In this document: piece after piece, positions 21,201-33,110 of the stretch
Position numbering within the stretch: position 1 is the first letter of the stretch
Layout: each line of letters starts with the position of its first letter
Source of the DNA: Petrosia ficiformis
Taxonomy: Eukaryota > Porifera > Demospongiae > Haplosclerida > Petrosiidae
DNA length: 64,000 nt
Assembly (NCBI GenBank): GCA_947044365.1
Contig: OX345640.1
Coordinates: 2,155,001-2,219,000 of the forward strand
Direction of reading: 5' to 3'
Made by a program: the position numbers and the translations under genes
Notes under the pieces: model-generated
Database searches by the model: none
Told to the model about the DNA's origin: nothing
What the model saw: the letters and a program-made list of their open reading frames with translations, nothing else

Positions 21201-23340
21201 GTAATAAACTGAAACCTACTTACGTATAATAATACACATATGCATGGCTGTTAACATTTGGAAGTATCATAGTAAATATCAAGACCAAATTCATACCAGT
21301 TAATTACAAGAATAATAAAAAATATAAAGCACTTGTAATGACGTCATTCATAATCAACTAGCTGTAAGGACATAATAATTTATGACAACTTTATTATGTT
21401 AAATACTCAAAGCAGAAAAGATATATTGTCCTAAGATTATACCATGATTGGTTGTATGGACCTTTATGTTTTGATCCAATCTAATCTGACTTCTCCACAC
21501 ACATGCTTATTCTTATAATCTTTGTAAGTGTACATTTTGTGTAGCTGTAGATGTGTTGTGTTGTGTGTTGTTTCCTCTCTGCTAGCTCACTAAGCACATG
21601 ATTATCCAAACCTAGTTCAAAGTGAGAAATAATTAGTAAGTATTTCCATGCATACTTCTTATTTGTAATCAATCATTAAATATATAGCATTTTGTTTATA
21701 GTTATTTAATTAGTAACTATTGTCATCTCTTTTACTAATTGATCTCAAGTGTTCATTCCTTTCACTGACATGATAGCAATGCATTAGGCTTGGGCAATTA
21801 CTCAGTTATATCACCATAATTATCACAATTGCATTCCCACTATATTTATTATTGCAAACAAATATTTTACTAATAATTGTGATACAGCTTTCACAAACAA
21901 TATTGAGGCTGTCTGTTAGGAGGAGAAACAACATCAACTAAGTCTTCCAGCCATTCAGACATCATTATGTACTAGATTTACACAAACACTTTACTCCATG
22001 AATGAAGGGAAAAACTTTAAAAGTATTACCAGCTACAAATACTTTATAGCTGATTGGATCTTGTAAAGTGTACGAAGTTTCATTTCATTTGGAAGGCATG
22101 CTATAGTTAGTTATATCAATAATCTGACACTACTGTTTGATTGCATTCATTTCATTTGGAAGGCATGCTATAGTTAGTTATACCAATAATCTGACACTAC
22201 TAGAGCCATGTGTATATGTTTTTGTCAAGGAGGCAAAAAATTGGTCTTGTTTGATGTTTGCACATGTGCAGAAACCAAACATGTGAAATCAAAATTGCAA
22301 TAAAATGGTATAATATCAATAGCATACAATATCAATACAAATGTGTTTGTGTGTTATATAGACTAGTGTCATCTGAGTTGTTGATAATTAATGTGTACAT
22401 TATAGTGTGTACATGTGTGGTGATAGGAAGTAGTGTTGTTTTCACAAGCAGTCCACACTATTATTACACCATGTACAAGTATTGTGTGTACAGGAAATTT
22501 AATTATCCTGGTTTATAATAAAATGTACATGTACTGCATTCAGCAAATTATTATTATAAACATTACAATAGACACATATACAACTCAAAAGAAACAGAAA
22601 GGCAGTAAAATAGTCTATAGTCATCAGCACATGTGTGGTGAATTTTAAGAGATTTCACATAATCACATATTGCATGTACATATGTAAAATAGTAATTTAC
22701 TCAACTAGCTTTTAATTTTATACTGAAAATGTAATATCCTCACTTTAGTTTGACATAAGAATAAATGATATTTAGATTATATATTGACAATTTCTTTATC
22801 AATTAATATTAGCATATATTTGTTTATTATAATTATCCTTATAAAATTTAGAAATGTTAACATACTAATCTTGATTGGTGTAAATACTCAGTGACTCAAG
22901 TGTGTTGAACTCTTACATACATCTGGTTAACCCAACAGCTTTATTCTATATACACTACATACAGTAATATGTGTATAGTGAACAACCTTGTATCAACATG
23001 TACCAAACAAATACTAACTATATATTGATTCATGTGTGTTTCTATTACATGTAATCATTAAAAATATCATAGATGTTAAAGATAAAGTAAAATGATGTTG
23101 ATAAATTCATGAACAAGTAGATAAGACTTCTAGTACAATGTGCACTGCAAATACCAGAAATGTGTGTATTGTATTGATATGGTAATGGGGAGAAATACCT
23201 TTTTTGAAAGATAAAATATAAAATATAAAATATAAAACCAAAACAAAAGATAGGATAAAGAGCCCTCGGACACATGTGTACACATTAACAACTTAGAAGA
23301 ACTAAAGAAGATAAAAAGTGAGCATAGAATATTTAACAAA
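21200..23340. other. Intergenic, no gene recognised
   Basis: This is AT-rich sequence. Within it, about 60 bp (GGAAGGCATGCTATAGTTAG through AATCTGACACTACT) is tandemly repeated at about 22090-22134 and 22158-22201. Short ORFs at 22258-22648 lack any support. Confidence 0.4.
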
Positions 23341-23344
23341 ATAA

Positions 23345-23665
23345 TAATTACAGACATTGTATAATTATAATAGTTACATTTATAATTGTCTCTATGTATA
23401 ATATTCATATTGTCTTTAGTTACTACAACACTGATAAATTATACCTAACTTACAACTAATTCCCAATGTCTGTAATTATTATTATATTTATTATTCTATG
23501 TTGTATATCAATCAATATGTCTCAAGTTCTTTGTTGTGTATCAGTCAATATGTCTCCCAAGTGTTACCTATATAAGCTGGTTAATGTTTCAGTTCAACAG
23601 GTTTGTTAAAAAGATATTATAAGAATCATTTTCTAAGTTACAACATATTTAGGTGATGGGCATGA
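23345..23665. promoter_or_regulatory. Promoter/first-exon fragment, copy 2, with internal inversion
   Basis: The second half (from about 23465, TGTCTGTAATTATTATTATA, TATA box at 23569-23576) is in the + orientation as in the other copies. The first half (about 23345-23460) is the reverse complement of the corresponding part of copies 1, 3 and 4. The ATG-bearing end is missing; a TGTA microsatellite begins near 23668. Confidence 0.7.
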
Positions 23666-23667
23666 TC

Positions 23668-24260
23668 TGTATGTATGTATTTCACAAAATTGCAAGCACA
23701 TATTGTGTATGTATGTATGTATGTATTTCACAGAATTGCATGCACATATTGTGTATGTATGTATGTATTCCACAGAATTGCAAAAGCTGACAACCGTTTA
23801 TAATTATCGTATGTATGTATGTATGTATGTATGTACAGTACGTACATACATACGTACGTACATACATACGTACGTACTGTACATACATGCACATACAATT
23901 ATGTTGCATAGTAATCCTATTTTATTATAATTATTTATAAAATTAAATCATGGCAACAAAATAGTAAGCTCAGACGTCCTTGTACAGTTGGGTAACTGCA
24001 AAAATGAGTTGAATTTGCTTTGAATGTAAGCCCATAAAGACCCGCAATACTGGGACAACATTGCTATTCTGGAGTTATGAATGTATGTATGTATGTATAC
24101 TGGGACAACATTGCTATTCTGGAGTTATGTATGTATGTATGTATGTGTGTATGTATGTATGTATGTATGAGTATGTAGACTGGGACAACATTGCTGTTAG
24201 GAGTTAGGAATGTATGTATGTATGTATGTATTTCTATAGTCAACCCAACCTATTTGGTTG
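23668..24260. repeat. TGTA microsatellite with duplicated spacers
   Basis: TGTA runs alternate with repeated spacers: TTTCACAGAATTGCATGCAC (three versions) and ACTGGGACAACATTGCTATT (three versions). At 23833-23885 there is a near-palindromic CAGTACGTACATACATACGT stretch. Confidence 0.9.
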
Positions 24261-24377
24261 CATGTATGTAGGTAGTAAATCATAAAGATTTACTCCTTTT
24301 TACTACTTTAAGAAAGATTTACTACTTTAAGAAAACTAACTCATGAATAAACTCAGGAACAAACTACTATGTATGTA

Positions 24378-24786
24378 TGCTGTAGCTGTGTTTACATGTA
24401 TGAACATGAACATTTGCTGTATCTGTGTTTACATGTATGAACATGAACATTTGCTGTAGCTGTGTTTACATGTATGAACATGAACATTTACTGTAGCTGT
24501 GTTTACATGTATGAACATGAACATTTGCTGTAGCTGTGTTTACATGTATGAACATGAACATTTGCTGTAGCTGTGTTTACATGTATGAACATGAACATTT
24601 GCTGTATCTGTGTTTACATGTATGAACATGAACATTTGCTGTAGCTGTGTTTACATGTATGAACATGAACATTTGCTGTAGTTGTGTTTACATGTATGAA
24701 CATGAACATTTGCTGTAGCTGTGTTTACATGTATGAACATGAACATTTGCTGTAGCTGTGTTTACATGTATGAACATGAACATTTG
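24378..24786. repeat. 37-bp minisatellite, 11 units
   Basis: The unit TGCTGTAGCTGTGTTTACAT GTATGAACATGAACATT repeats at 24378, 24415, 24452 and onward, with only single-base variants such as TGTAT and TGTAGT. It lies directly upstream of the promoter of LW-tail copy D. Confidence 0.95.
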
Positions 24787-24852
24787 CTTTTCGTATAGTA
24801 TAGTATTAATCATTGGCTAATTGAATGATATGAATATCATTACTAAAACTGC

Positions 24853-25432
24853 TATAAAAAGATAATGTACACTGTAAGCATTCTGTGATGTAGTGAGATT
24901 ACTTTTTACAATAAGTGGTGAGATTAGATTATAACAGTAAGTTTATTTTTAATGTTGTCTGTAAATAGTTAGTGACTGTATAAATACTTATACTTTTAAG
25001 TTGTAACTGCAAAACAAGTGCAGTTATGGGACTTTTGTAAGTAGCTATTTGATGGATTGATCTACGAAGCAACCAAGAGCGGTAAAGTTTGTGGGAAGGA
25101 TGCTAGTTGGTGGTGTGATTACAGTCTAACCAGAGAAGAAAAGCAATCCTTACAGTGTGGCTGCATTTAATAGATCTCAAGTAGTTAGAAACTACTCTAA
25201 TTAATGTGGCGCTAATGAACACCTCTTGCAAAATTACAAAAAAAGCGAAGGGCAAATAGCTTATGAGATTACAAAGAAGTTGTAAAAGTACTAGTCAATA
25301 TCAGTTTCATATCAGTTCCAACATTGCTTATTGTATTACAACAAAAACAAACTACAATATATTCAGTACTACTAGTGCACTGTCTGTATACACTAATGTA
25401 ATATTGTTTTTATTAATTCATTTTTTCCAGTA
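24853..25432 (+). promoter_or_regulatory. TATA promoter, leader and intron of LW-tail copy D
   Basis: TATAAAAA at 24853-24860 is followed by ATAATGTACACTGTAAGCAT TCTGTG and the standard leader, with a GTAAGTTT donor candidate near 24938. The acceptor is near 25432 (TTTTTTCCAGTAG). The same TATA-to-leader spacing is seen in genes G and H. Confidence 0.6.
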
Positions 25433-25442
25433 GAATAGCATT

Positions 25443-25958
25443 ATGCCTCTGACACTACCAAATCTGTGGGTTGTTTCCTGCGTTTTACTTCATCTGTGGT
25501 TCGTTTTCCTCTGCATTTTATTTCTACCAGATCTGTAGCCTTTCTTCACCTGTATTTTATTTCAAGATCTGTGGGTTATTTCCATCTGGATTTAACTTCA
25601 AGATCTTTGGGTCGTCTTTATCTGCATTTTACTTCAAGAGCTGTGGTTTGTTTTCATCTCCATTTTACTTCTACCAGATCTTTGGCTTTTTTACATCTGC
25701 ATTCTACTTCAATACCCGTGGGATGTTTTAATATGTTTTTTAGCAGTATTCGCTATAATATTTGGAATTATATATTGGCTAGTTAATCGAGGAAACAGAA
25801 ACCTGCTAACGAAACCAATTCAACAAGAAGATAGAGAACTAGTACTACTGTGTCACAAACACATTCTAGAGATCTACGTGGATAATGATATACCATATAT
25901 GGTAGAAGCTCAAAGGGAACGTCAAATAGACTTCAGAAACTGGTTATTTGTAATCTAA
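25443..25958 (+). pseudogene. LW-tail copy D, disrupted
   Basis: This is the counterpart of genes C, G and H, with the same MPLTLPN start and eight LW units. After PD-L the tryptophan codon is TAG, and later a TTA leucine codon in ISIWI-L has become TAA. A 15-nt in-frame deletion removes the EYTEQ motif. The rest of the tail (VLLCHKHILEIYVDNDIPYM, VEAQRERQIDFRNWLFVI) stays in frame to the normal stop. The absence of frameshifts and the intact promoter suggest recent loss. The 3' flank after about 26015 is replaced by other sequence. Confidence 0.85.
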
Positions 25959-26019
25959 TATCATGCATAGTATATTCACAGCAGGATGACATACACACAT
26001 AATTTACATACAATTATTA

Positions 26020-26330
26020 TAACAAGATAACAAGTGTATATAGAGAAAAAATACATCCCTATATTTGCTTTGTGATGACTATGTATTAAGCATTGCTGAT
26101 GGCACTAGTGTCTCTACCTTTCTGTGTACTCGAAAGCTGGGGCCTGAAGAAGTAAGTATAAGCCTGATTGCAGTCTAAGTACACAGATCTCTGATGAACT
26201 GACTGAAGTACTCCTACAAGGTTCTAAATGATGACTTCCTCATATCTGAAACTTAACAACTTATTATACTTACTTGCTTGCATAATATTTATACTGTTTC
26301 TCTGCTATATACAACAGTTATTAGCAGTTT
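26020..26330 (+). other. Short gene-like sequence with a donor, uncertain
   Basis: Sequence of normal composition contains GGCCTGAAGAAGTAAGTATA, a consensus splice donor on +, near 26140. A 79-aa ORF begins at 26228 with a hydrophobic start but runs into the CpG-rich element; I do not call it a gene. Confidence 0.2.
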
Positions 26331-26540
26331 CTGAATCTTCCTGGCTTGTCTGTAGCTTGAAGAGCCTCGAACGCGCGTTCTTTTACGCACCACGCCCATT
26401 AATTGACCGAGCCCCCGGGAATGACGCAACTTCCTTAACTACGTATACAACGCAGTCGCGCAAGTGACACAAACATAATTATATATATATAATATATACA
26501 TTAAACCCCGTGGAAAGCAATTATAGGGATGGCCCTACGG
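26330..26540. mobile_element. CpG-rich element remnant
   Basis: CGAACGCGCGTTCTTTTACG and CCACGCCCATTAATTGACCG AGCCCCCGGGAATGACGCAA stand out in an AT-rich region. A decayed relative without most CpGs is at about 54780-54960 (CCACACCCATTAATTAACGG AGCCCCAGAATGATG), where it is an insertion relative to the left copy of the large block. The element class is unknown. Confidence 0.5.
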
Positions 26541-26764
26541 GCCATAATAAAAAAACATTTTCAATAAAAATGAAAGAAGATGTAGGGATGTCAAAACCCT
26601 AAAAGCATATGAACAAGGTTGGGAAGCTAACATAGGACCCAAAATCACTTCCATATAACCCTACATAAGTACAGCTCTTTGTATTTTGTTTTATAGCAGT
26701 GTAAGTACTTAACATAACGTAACGTAACGTAATGTAATCTTCTAATACTAATATCTACTAATCT

Positions 26765-27310
26765 AATGGTAATGTATGTATGTATGTACATGTATGTATT
26801 AAAATGTGTTAGAGACTTATGTATGTATGTATGTATGTATGTATGATTAAAAGGTGTTGCATGTATGTATTAACTATTAAGGTGTTAGAGATGTATAATT
26901 AAAAGATGTATGTATGTATGTATAATTAAAAGTTTTTGTATGTATGTATTAAGTTGTTAGAGATGTATAATTAAAAGGTGTTAGAGATGTATGTATGTAT
27001 GTATGATTAAAAGGTGTTGTATGTATGTATTAAGGTGTTAGAGATGTATAATTAAAGATGTATGTATGTATGTATGATTAAAAGATGTTGTATGTATGTA
27101 TTAAGGTGTTAGAGATGTATAATTAAAAGGTGTTAGAGACGTATGTATGTATGTATGATTAAAAGGTGTTGTATGTATGTAAAGGTGTTAGAGATGTATA
27201 ATTAAAATGTATTGCGGTGTTAGAGACATTCCTAATGCCTAAAATATAATTGTATGTACATGTACATGTATGTATGTATGATGTACATGTACATGTATGT
27301 ATGTATGATA
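26765..27310. repeat. Compound TGTA/ATTAAAAGGTGTT minisatellite
   Basis: There are irregular alternations of TGTATGTATG, ATTAAAAGGTGTT and TTAGAGATGTATAATTAAAA, in units of about 30-80 bp. No ORF of interest is present. Confidence 0.9.
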
Positions 27311-27442
27311 TACATATTTTTAGACAGGCAAATAATCAAACTACTACTGTACATGTTTGTATGTAACAAACAATGATGGAAGTAAACCTAATATGTATGC
27401 TTCAAAAATGCGAAGCCTAATATGTGTGTGCAAGCTGGTGTG

Positions 27443-28012
27443 TATATAAATGAACACTATAATCATTCTGTAGTAAGCTAACAGGAAACAAGAGAACAAA
27501 GCAACAACGACTAGCAAAGTGGTGGGTTGGCTACTGTTAATGCAAAGATTATACTGTTTGGTTGTCTGCTACTACAGTCTAGCCAGCTAAGAAAACCAAT
27601 TGATCCAGTGTGGCTTAGATTTAATAGATCTGAAGTAGTACTCCAAACCACTATATACTGCTATATATAATTATTGTGGCACTAATGAGAATAGCAAGCA
27701 AACAACAGATTATAAACAAATTCTGATAGTACTTTCAGTCTATCAGTTCATTATTTAATCTGAGCTCTACATATTTGTAAATAGCAATTTGCAGACAGTT
27801 TAACATACTATGCTACTAAATGGGGTAGTATGATGGCATAGATTGTGTTTCATGTAGTATCTGCATAGTACAGATACTACACACTATGTAACAATACTAC
27901 CTCATTTAGTACAACACAGCACAGCTAAACTGTTTGCTTAAAATTACTAATAATTATAATACAAATACCTTTTCTTTTCTTTTACTATAGAAACCTATAA
28001 ACTAAAAACAAA
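27443..28012 (+). promoter_or_regulatory. TATA promoter, leader and intron of LW-tail gene E
   Basis: TATATAAA at 27443-27450 precedes ACACTATAATCATTCTGTAG, equivalent to ACACTATAAGCATTCTGTGG in gene H, so the core promoter is shared by distant members. The leader block (GTCTAGCCAGCTAAGAAAAC, GATCCAGTGTGGCTTAGATT) ends near 27640. A pyrimidine tract and TTTACTATAG acceptor lie at about 27990. Confidence 0.55.
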
Positions 28013-28019
28013 ACAAGTT

Positions 28020-28340
28020 ATGGATCCAATACCTTCAGATCTGTGGGGAATGTTTAGTTCTGCGTTAGTAGTATTCTTCATAATGATATTCTTCATATTA
28101 TTAATTATAATATCAAGAAGAATCAGAAATCGACCATCAAGACCAGTTGAAGAATATACCAGGGAACAAAACAGAGAATTTGTAGTCAAATGTAATGAAT
28201 ATCACTTGTTGAGAAGGAACAGACATATTCTAGTGGCCCATTACCAGCCACAAAGAAACAACATACCATATATGGTAGAAGTGATACCAGAAAGCGCAAA
28301 TGACATAAGAAAGTCCTTATTTGTTAGCGGGAGAATCTAA
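28020..28340 (+). CDS. LW-tail family membrane protein E (106 aa)
   Basis: This is the shortest intact member. It starts MDPIPSDLWGMFSS, then has one membrane span (ALVVFFIMIFFILLIIIS), the basic segment RRIRNRPSR, and the tail VEEYTREQNREFVVKCNEY and NNIPYMVEVIPESANDIRKS, ending LFVSGRI. The tail tyrosines and the LFV near the end align with the other members, though this copy is quite divergent. The ATG is about 30 nt after the acceptor. AATAAA is at about 28370. The antisense 64-aa ORF is a shadow. Confidence 0.8.
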   Translation: MDPIPSDLWGMFSSALVVFFIMIFFILLIIISRRIRNRPSRPVEEYTREQNREFVVKCNEYHLLRRNRHILVAHYQPQRNNIPYMVEVIPESANDIRKSLFVSGRI

Positions 28341-28736
28341 TACCATGTTATAAATATAAAGTCAAGACTTAAATAAAATCTATAATTGTAAAATGTTAAT
28401 TATAATGTGTTTGTATTACTATTTTTGATATTATGAGTACATGTACATGTACAGTATATGCATATTTTATTGTGTGTGGTATACAATAATAGTTTATATA
28501 CAATAATAATTACAAATTGAACTGTATAATATATGGAGAGCAGATCAAAATGTGTAGCAGTCAGTTCAATACCCCTGGTTACATATAATATATAATTAAT
28601 TAGTATGATACACTAGTATTGAGTAGTATATAAATGGTACATTATAGCTAATAGGATGATATGTAATATATCAATCATGAGTTTACATTACTTCAATGTT
28701 ACAGGAATGTAACTGGGTTGAAAGCTTCGAATAACC

Positions 28737-28835
28737 ATGTGGTCTCTAATCCTACTGTACATGCTTACAGACTCGTATTCAGTCTCTCATGCATTATACT
28801 ACAAAATAGAGCTGTACCAAACTGGACTGAAGTAG
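28737..28835 (+). CDS. Possible short secreted-type ORF (32 aa)
   Basis: ATG is followed by a signal-peptide-like start (WSLILLYMLTDSYSVSHA) and YYKIELYQTGLK, then TAG. A consensus donor ATG/GTAAGTTT lies 15 nt downstream. It could be a first exon in another frame or a chance ORF; no second copy was found to test it. Confidence 0.15.
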   Translation: MWSLILLYMLTDSYSVSHALYYKIELYQTGLK

Positions 28836-28839
28836 GTTG

Positions 28840-29580
28840 ACATGGTAAGTTTAACTTTTCAAAAGTATTGGATACTCGCGTAAGTGGCTACAGTGTAAAG
28901 TTTCAAAATATCTGACCACATCAAGAGTTTAATAAATTCTAGTAATCACATCATTTTAATTTGGATAAGAAAGAGGATGGTGGGCCACCATGCTTTATAT
29001 AAAATCCTGAATGTGTTAGTAACAATATTCAACTACCAGTGTAAATGAGCAGAGCTTATGATGTCAGACTCTTGCTGCATTTGAAATCATATTATAATTA
29101 TAATAACACTCTCTAAAACATTTTCCCTAGTATAATACATATCAACATGAAATATCAATGTAAACTGAAGCCATTCTATGGAATCATACATGTATTATCA
29201 TAGGAATGGATAAGCTTTTGTAACTATGTATACATTGCATATGTGACATAAACATACAGCAATCAATACAACATATACAATATCTACAAGGGCTATTAAA
29301 CTCATTACATGTGATAGAAAATTATATACATCATGTACATGTATATATATATCGGTACATAACTGTTGTTCATTGGACAGAACTAATGCTGTATATTGTA
29401 AATTTTCAGGGTAAAAAAATGCATTAATTTGATGGAGTGAATCTACGGACACTAAGATTAACTGCTACTTTACTACTGTATTTAGTAAATTATAAATAAG
29501 TTAGAAACAAAACTAACACACATTAACAACACAGAGCAATATTTGTAATGTACACGTACACTATATGTATGATGTGCGTT
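28840..29580. other. 3' flank shared in part with genes F and G
   Basis: ATCAAGAGTTTAATAAATTC and CCTGAATGTGTTAGTAACAA, then AGCTTATGATG and GCTGCATTTGAAAT, recur at 31675-31930 (after F) and partly at 36018-36110 (after G). The remainder to 29580 is AT-rich without genes. Confidence 0.55.
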
Positions 29581-29584
29581 AAAT

Positions 29585-29802
29585 ACAAAAGCTTACATTT
29601 TTGAAGACTGGCATGACTGTAACTAATTTTATGTAATTAGTCATTCAAAAAAATGAACTGAATATACACAAAGTTTACAAACACTTCTTGGAATCGTGTT
29701 AGTTAATTTAGTTACTTACCAATTGAAGACTAACTTCAAATGCATCTGAGATTGTCAAAAGGAATATCACTAAGAATATACCTATAAAAAAAACAAAATA
29801 AC

Positions 29803-29834
<32 letters not shown>

Positions 29835-30110
29835 TTTCTAAGAACAAATACTCAATGCCAAGGGTGTGACTGATGAGGTCAAGGAGAACATGAATGATAT
29901 TTTGAAGCACTTGTATGTAGACATTTGGAATTTTCCTTTGAGACTTTTAGTTTGAGTATTAGCAATACAATTATGGGAACATGTACATATATACAACAAC
30001 ATTAAGAAATGGTACAAGCATAAAACCTTTATATAAACCATAACACAAATTTATCTATCGTCTAATGATAACTATAACACCCCTTTTCTTTTAGTAAGGC
30101 ATTGTGACTT
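29585..30110 (-). repeat. Second copy of the 16980-17840 block
   Basis: The block begins with TACAAAAGCTTACATTTTTG, which in the first locus lies at 14519, 2.4 kb before the rest of the block. It contains the exon-like segment with donor GTAAGTAA near 29715 and a TTATTATTATT tract. It ends with TTTTCTTTTAGTAAGGCATT. Confidence 0.75.
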
Positions 30111-30176
30111 TTAGTTATCTAAACTATTGGAATAAACCATACCTGAAAATTGGATACTTACATACATACATACATA

Positions 30177-30589
30177 CCGTAAATCGGGTATATTTCAACT
30201 GATTATAATTTTCGGATAGCTGTGTAGATTCCGAATTTAAGAATTATGAACATTAATCGATTGCGTAATTTTCTTTATGTGGAAATTTGTGAATTGCGTA
30301 ATAATCATAACAAAGCCACGTGTCACTGCACGTGTGACATTCTAACAGCTGTTTCTTCGTGATCGTCAGTACACTGAGTACAGTGATGTCTATTTTATAG
30401 TACTTCCAAAAAAAGGATGGGCTGCCTGACCCAAGAGGAGACCTTTCTGCCAACCTACCACCAAGAGCTATAGCTCTTGCCAACTCTGAAATACAAAAGT
30501 CAATTCATGCCAGGAGTATATGAATATTTCCAATAGTGAACTTTTCCTTTATGTATTTTGAAAACAGATGAAAAATACCCGATTTACGG
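30177..30589. mobile_element. 413-bp TIR element, TIR CCGTAAATCGGGTAT
   Basis: CCGTAAATCGGGTATATTTC at the left end and GAAAAATACCCGATTTACGG at the right end are inverted repeats with one mismatch, and TA flanks both sides, consistent with a TA target duplication. Internally it has a CACGTG motif and a coding-like segment (30401-30523). It lies immediately upstream of the LW-tail gene F leader. Confidence 0.8.
30401..30523 (+). pseudogene. Coding remnant inside the TIR element
   Basis: After a possible acceptor TATTTTATAG, 40 codons are open: YFQKKDGLPDPRGDLSANLP, then PRAIALANSEIQKSIHARSI, and a stop. There is no ATG. The composition is protein-like and unlike the surrounding AT-rich DNA. 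It may be a captured host exon or a remnant of the parent transposon's protein; I cannot name the family. Confidence 0.4.
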
Positions 30590-30599
30590 TAGTCATATA

Positions 30600-31050
30600 C
30601 ATGCATACACACATACATCTACTAGTTACATAACAATTACGGGACTGAGCAATGGCCATAGCTATCAGTGAAATTTGTGGGAATTGGGAAGGATGCTGCT
30701 GTTGCTATGACTACAGTATAGCCAGTAAAGAAAAGTAGTGTCGCTGCATTTAATAGATCTCAAGTAGTTAAGTACAAGTTATAACCACTATACATGCTGA
30801 GATAAGATTGCAGAGGAAGGAAGACAAAAAAGATGCAATATGGAAGTGCTTTGTCAGTTCATATACTTTTGTCGAGTGAAAGATATTACCTCAGTTAGTA
30901 ATACACAGATCAGAACAAGATATCCTCCAGTAGTTTGCACAACAAATTAAGTAGTAGCCTTTTAAAACTAAACACTGAATTGTATTTACAGTAATAGTAA
31001 CAAAGTATATATTTTATTCTCTTTTTTTCTTTGTAGATATCTGGTTGTAA
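30600..31050 (+). promoter_or_regulatory. Leader and intron of LW-tail gene F
   Basis: The leader starts only at about 30640 (ACGGGACTGAGCAATGG) and includes GACTACAGTATAGCCAGTAA and TTTAATAGATCTCAAGTAGT. The acceptor is TTTTTTTCTTTGTAG at about 31036. The TATA box and donor region of other members are absent here, replaced by the TIR element and TACA repeats. Confidence 0.55.
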
Positions 31051-31063
31051 ACACACAATAGAA

Positions 31064-31450
31064 ATGCCTCCAACACTTCCAGATATATGGATAATACAGT
31101 GCTTGCTTTCTATCTGTGTGTTAGTAGTAGTTTCTGTAATATATTGGCTAATATGGAGAGATAATCAAGGAATCAGAAATCAAGGAATCAGAAATCAATC
31201 AACGAAACCGATTCAGGCAGAAGAATATACTGGACAAGACAGAGAACTTGTAATCTCATGTAATATATGTAGATACCACTCCTTTAACTGGGACAGTCAA
31301 TGTGTTGCTATTGTGGTGGCCCACAATCATCAAAATGTAGTTGATAGAGATTCATATATGGTTGATGCAAAACAGGAAAGCCAAAGAAACAAGAAAAACT
31401 CCTTATTTGTTACAAATAATACAAATAATATCATGTTACATTGTACATAG
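31064..31450 (+). CDS. LW-tail family membrane protein F (128 aa)
   Basis: The start MPPTLPDIWIIQC matches the long members, but there is only one span (LLSICVLVVVSVIYWLIW). A duplicated NQGIRNQGIRNQ forms the basic linker, a small internal 18-nt repeat. The tail has AEEYTGQDRELVISCNICRY and RDSYMVDAKQESQRNKKNSL, then extends beyond LFV to NNTNNIMLHCT. There is more Cys and His in the tail (CNICRYHSF, VVAHNHQNV) than in other members. The start is about 27 nt after the acceptor. No AATAAA is obvious close by. Confidence 0.8.
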   Translation: MPPTLPDIWIIQCLLSICVLVVVSVIYWLIWRDNQGIRNQGIRNQSTKPIQAEEYTGQDRELVISCNICRYHSFNWDSQCVAIVVAHNHQNVVDRDSYMVDAKQESQRNKKNSLFVTNNTNNIMLHCT

Positions 31451-31639
31451 TCTACATATATCTTTAAAGATGGAAAATCCATGTAATACTAAATACTAAT
31501 ATTATTGTTATTTCTGTTCATTTTTTAAACCAAAATATCACAAATGGTTAGAAACACTTATGTATACAAATCATGCACTTTATTGATATATTACTTTGGA
31601 CATTCACAATCATAAGTTTAATACCACATTCTAGCTACA

Positions 31640-31960
31640 GCTCCAAAGAAGCTGAGTGCAAAAACTCTGACAACATCAAGAGTTTAATAAATTCTAGCAA
31701 CTATGTCATTTGAATTTTGAACAAAGGGGATGGATGGTGGGTGGGCCACTGTGCTTTAGCTAAACTCCTGAATGTGTTAATAACGATATTCAACTAGTAG
31801 CACAGTTTATAAAGTCTGTGCTTTAGCTAAACTCCTGAATGTACAATATTCAACTAGCACCATAGTTTATAAACTCAGAATCTTGCTGCATTTGAAATAA
31901 TAACACTCTCTACACTGCAAAACATTTTCCTCAAGTAGTACATTATTATTGTAGGAAGTA
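31640..31960 (+). repeat. 3' flank block shared with genes E and G
   Basis: AACATCAAGAGTTTAATAAA and GCCACTGTGCTTTAGCTAAA CTCCTGAATGT correspond to 28918-29100. The CTTTAGCTAAACTCCTGAAT piece is itself repeated (31754 and 31821). Confidence 0.65.
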
Positions 31961-32124
31961 AACTGAATATTATCTAAGCCATTTGGAGAACTCCCATGTG
32001 TATTTTAATTGTAAGGACTCAACATTGTCTACACAAATACAACAATTTTTATTATAATTACAACACCGATCCCACATAAGTTTCACATAGCTATGCTATC
32101 ACCGTCACTATCACCATTGCCATG

Positions 32125-32495
32125 ATTAGAAGTTGTAATTTAACTATAATTTATTGTAACTAAAGACAATATGACTATTATACATAGAGACTATTATAAA
32201 TGTAACTATTATAATTATAGAGACAGAACAATGTCTGTAATTATTATTATGTTTATTATTCTATGTTGTATATCAATCAATATGTCTCAAGTTCTTTGTT
32301 GTGTATGAGTCAATATGTCTCCCAAGTGTTACCTATATAAGCTGGTTAATGTTTCAGTTCAACAGTTCTGTTAAAAAGATATTATAAGAATCATTTTCTA
32401 AGTTACAACATATTTAGGTGACAAGCATGATATCTCTAAGATGTCACTCTTCAAAAAGAAGATGAAGTTGGACTCTAATGCAGACAGATTGAACA
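32125..32495 (+). promoter_or_regulatory. Promoter/first-exon fragment, copy 3
   Basis: This has the same layout as 18170-18560, with TATATAAG at 32334-32341 and an ATG at 32441 followed by SLFKKKMKLDSNADRLNM before the GT microsatellite. Compared with copy 1, four of five codon changes alter the residue. Confidence 0.6.
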
Positions 32496-32497
32496 TG

Positions 32498-33109
<612 letters not shown>

Positions 33110-33110
<1 letters not shown>

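Noticed and set aside
23682..23930. Overlapping 75-aa ORFs on both strands
   Set aside because: TGTA/TACA repeats with a palindromic core.
24378..24786. CRISPR array
   Set aside because: The 37-bp units are contiguous with no spacers; it is a minisatellite in a eukaryotic setting.
26228..26467. 79-aa + ORF with a hydrophobic start
   Set aside because: Its second half is inside the CpG-rich repeat element and it has no second copy or splice support.
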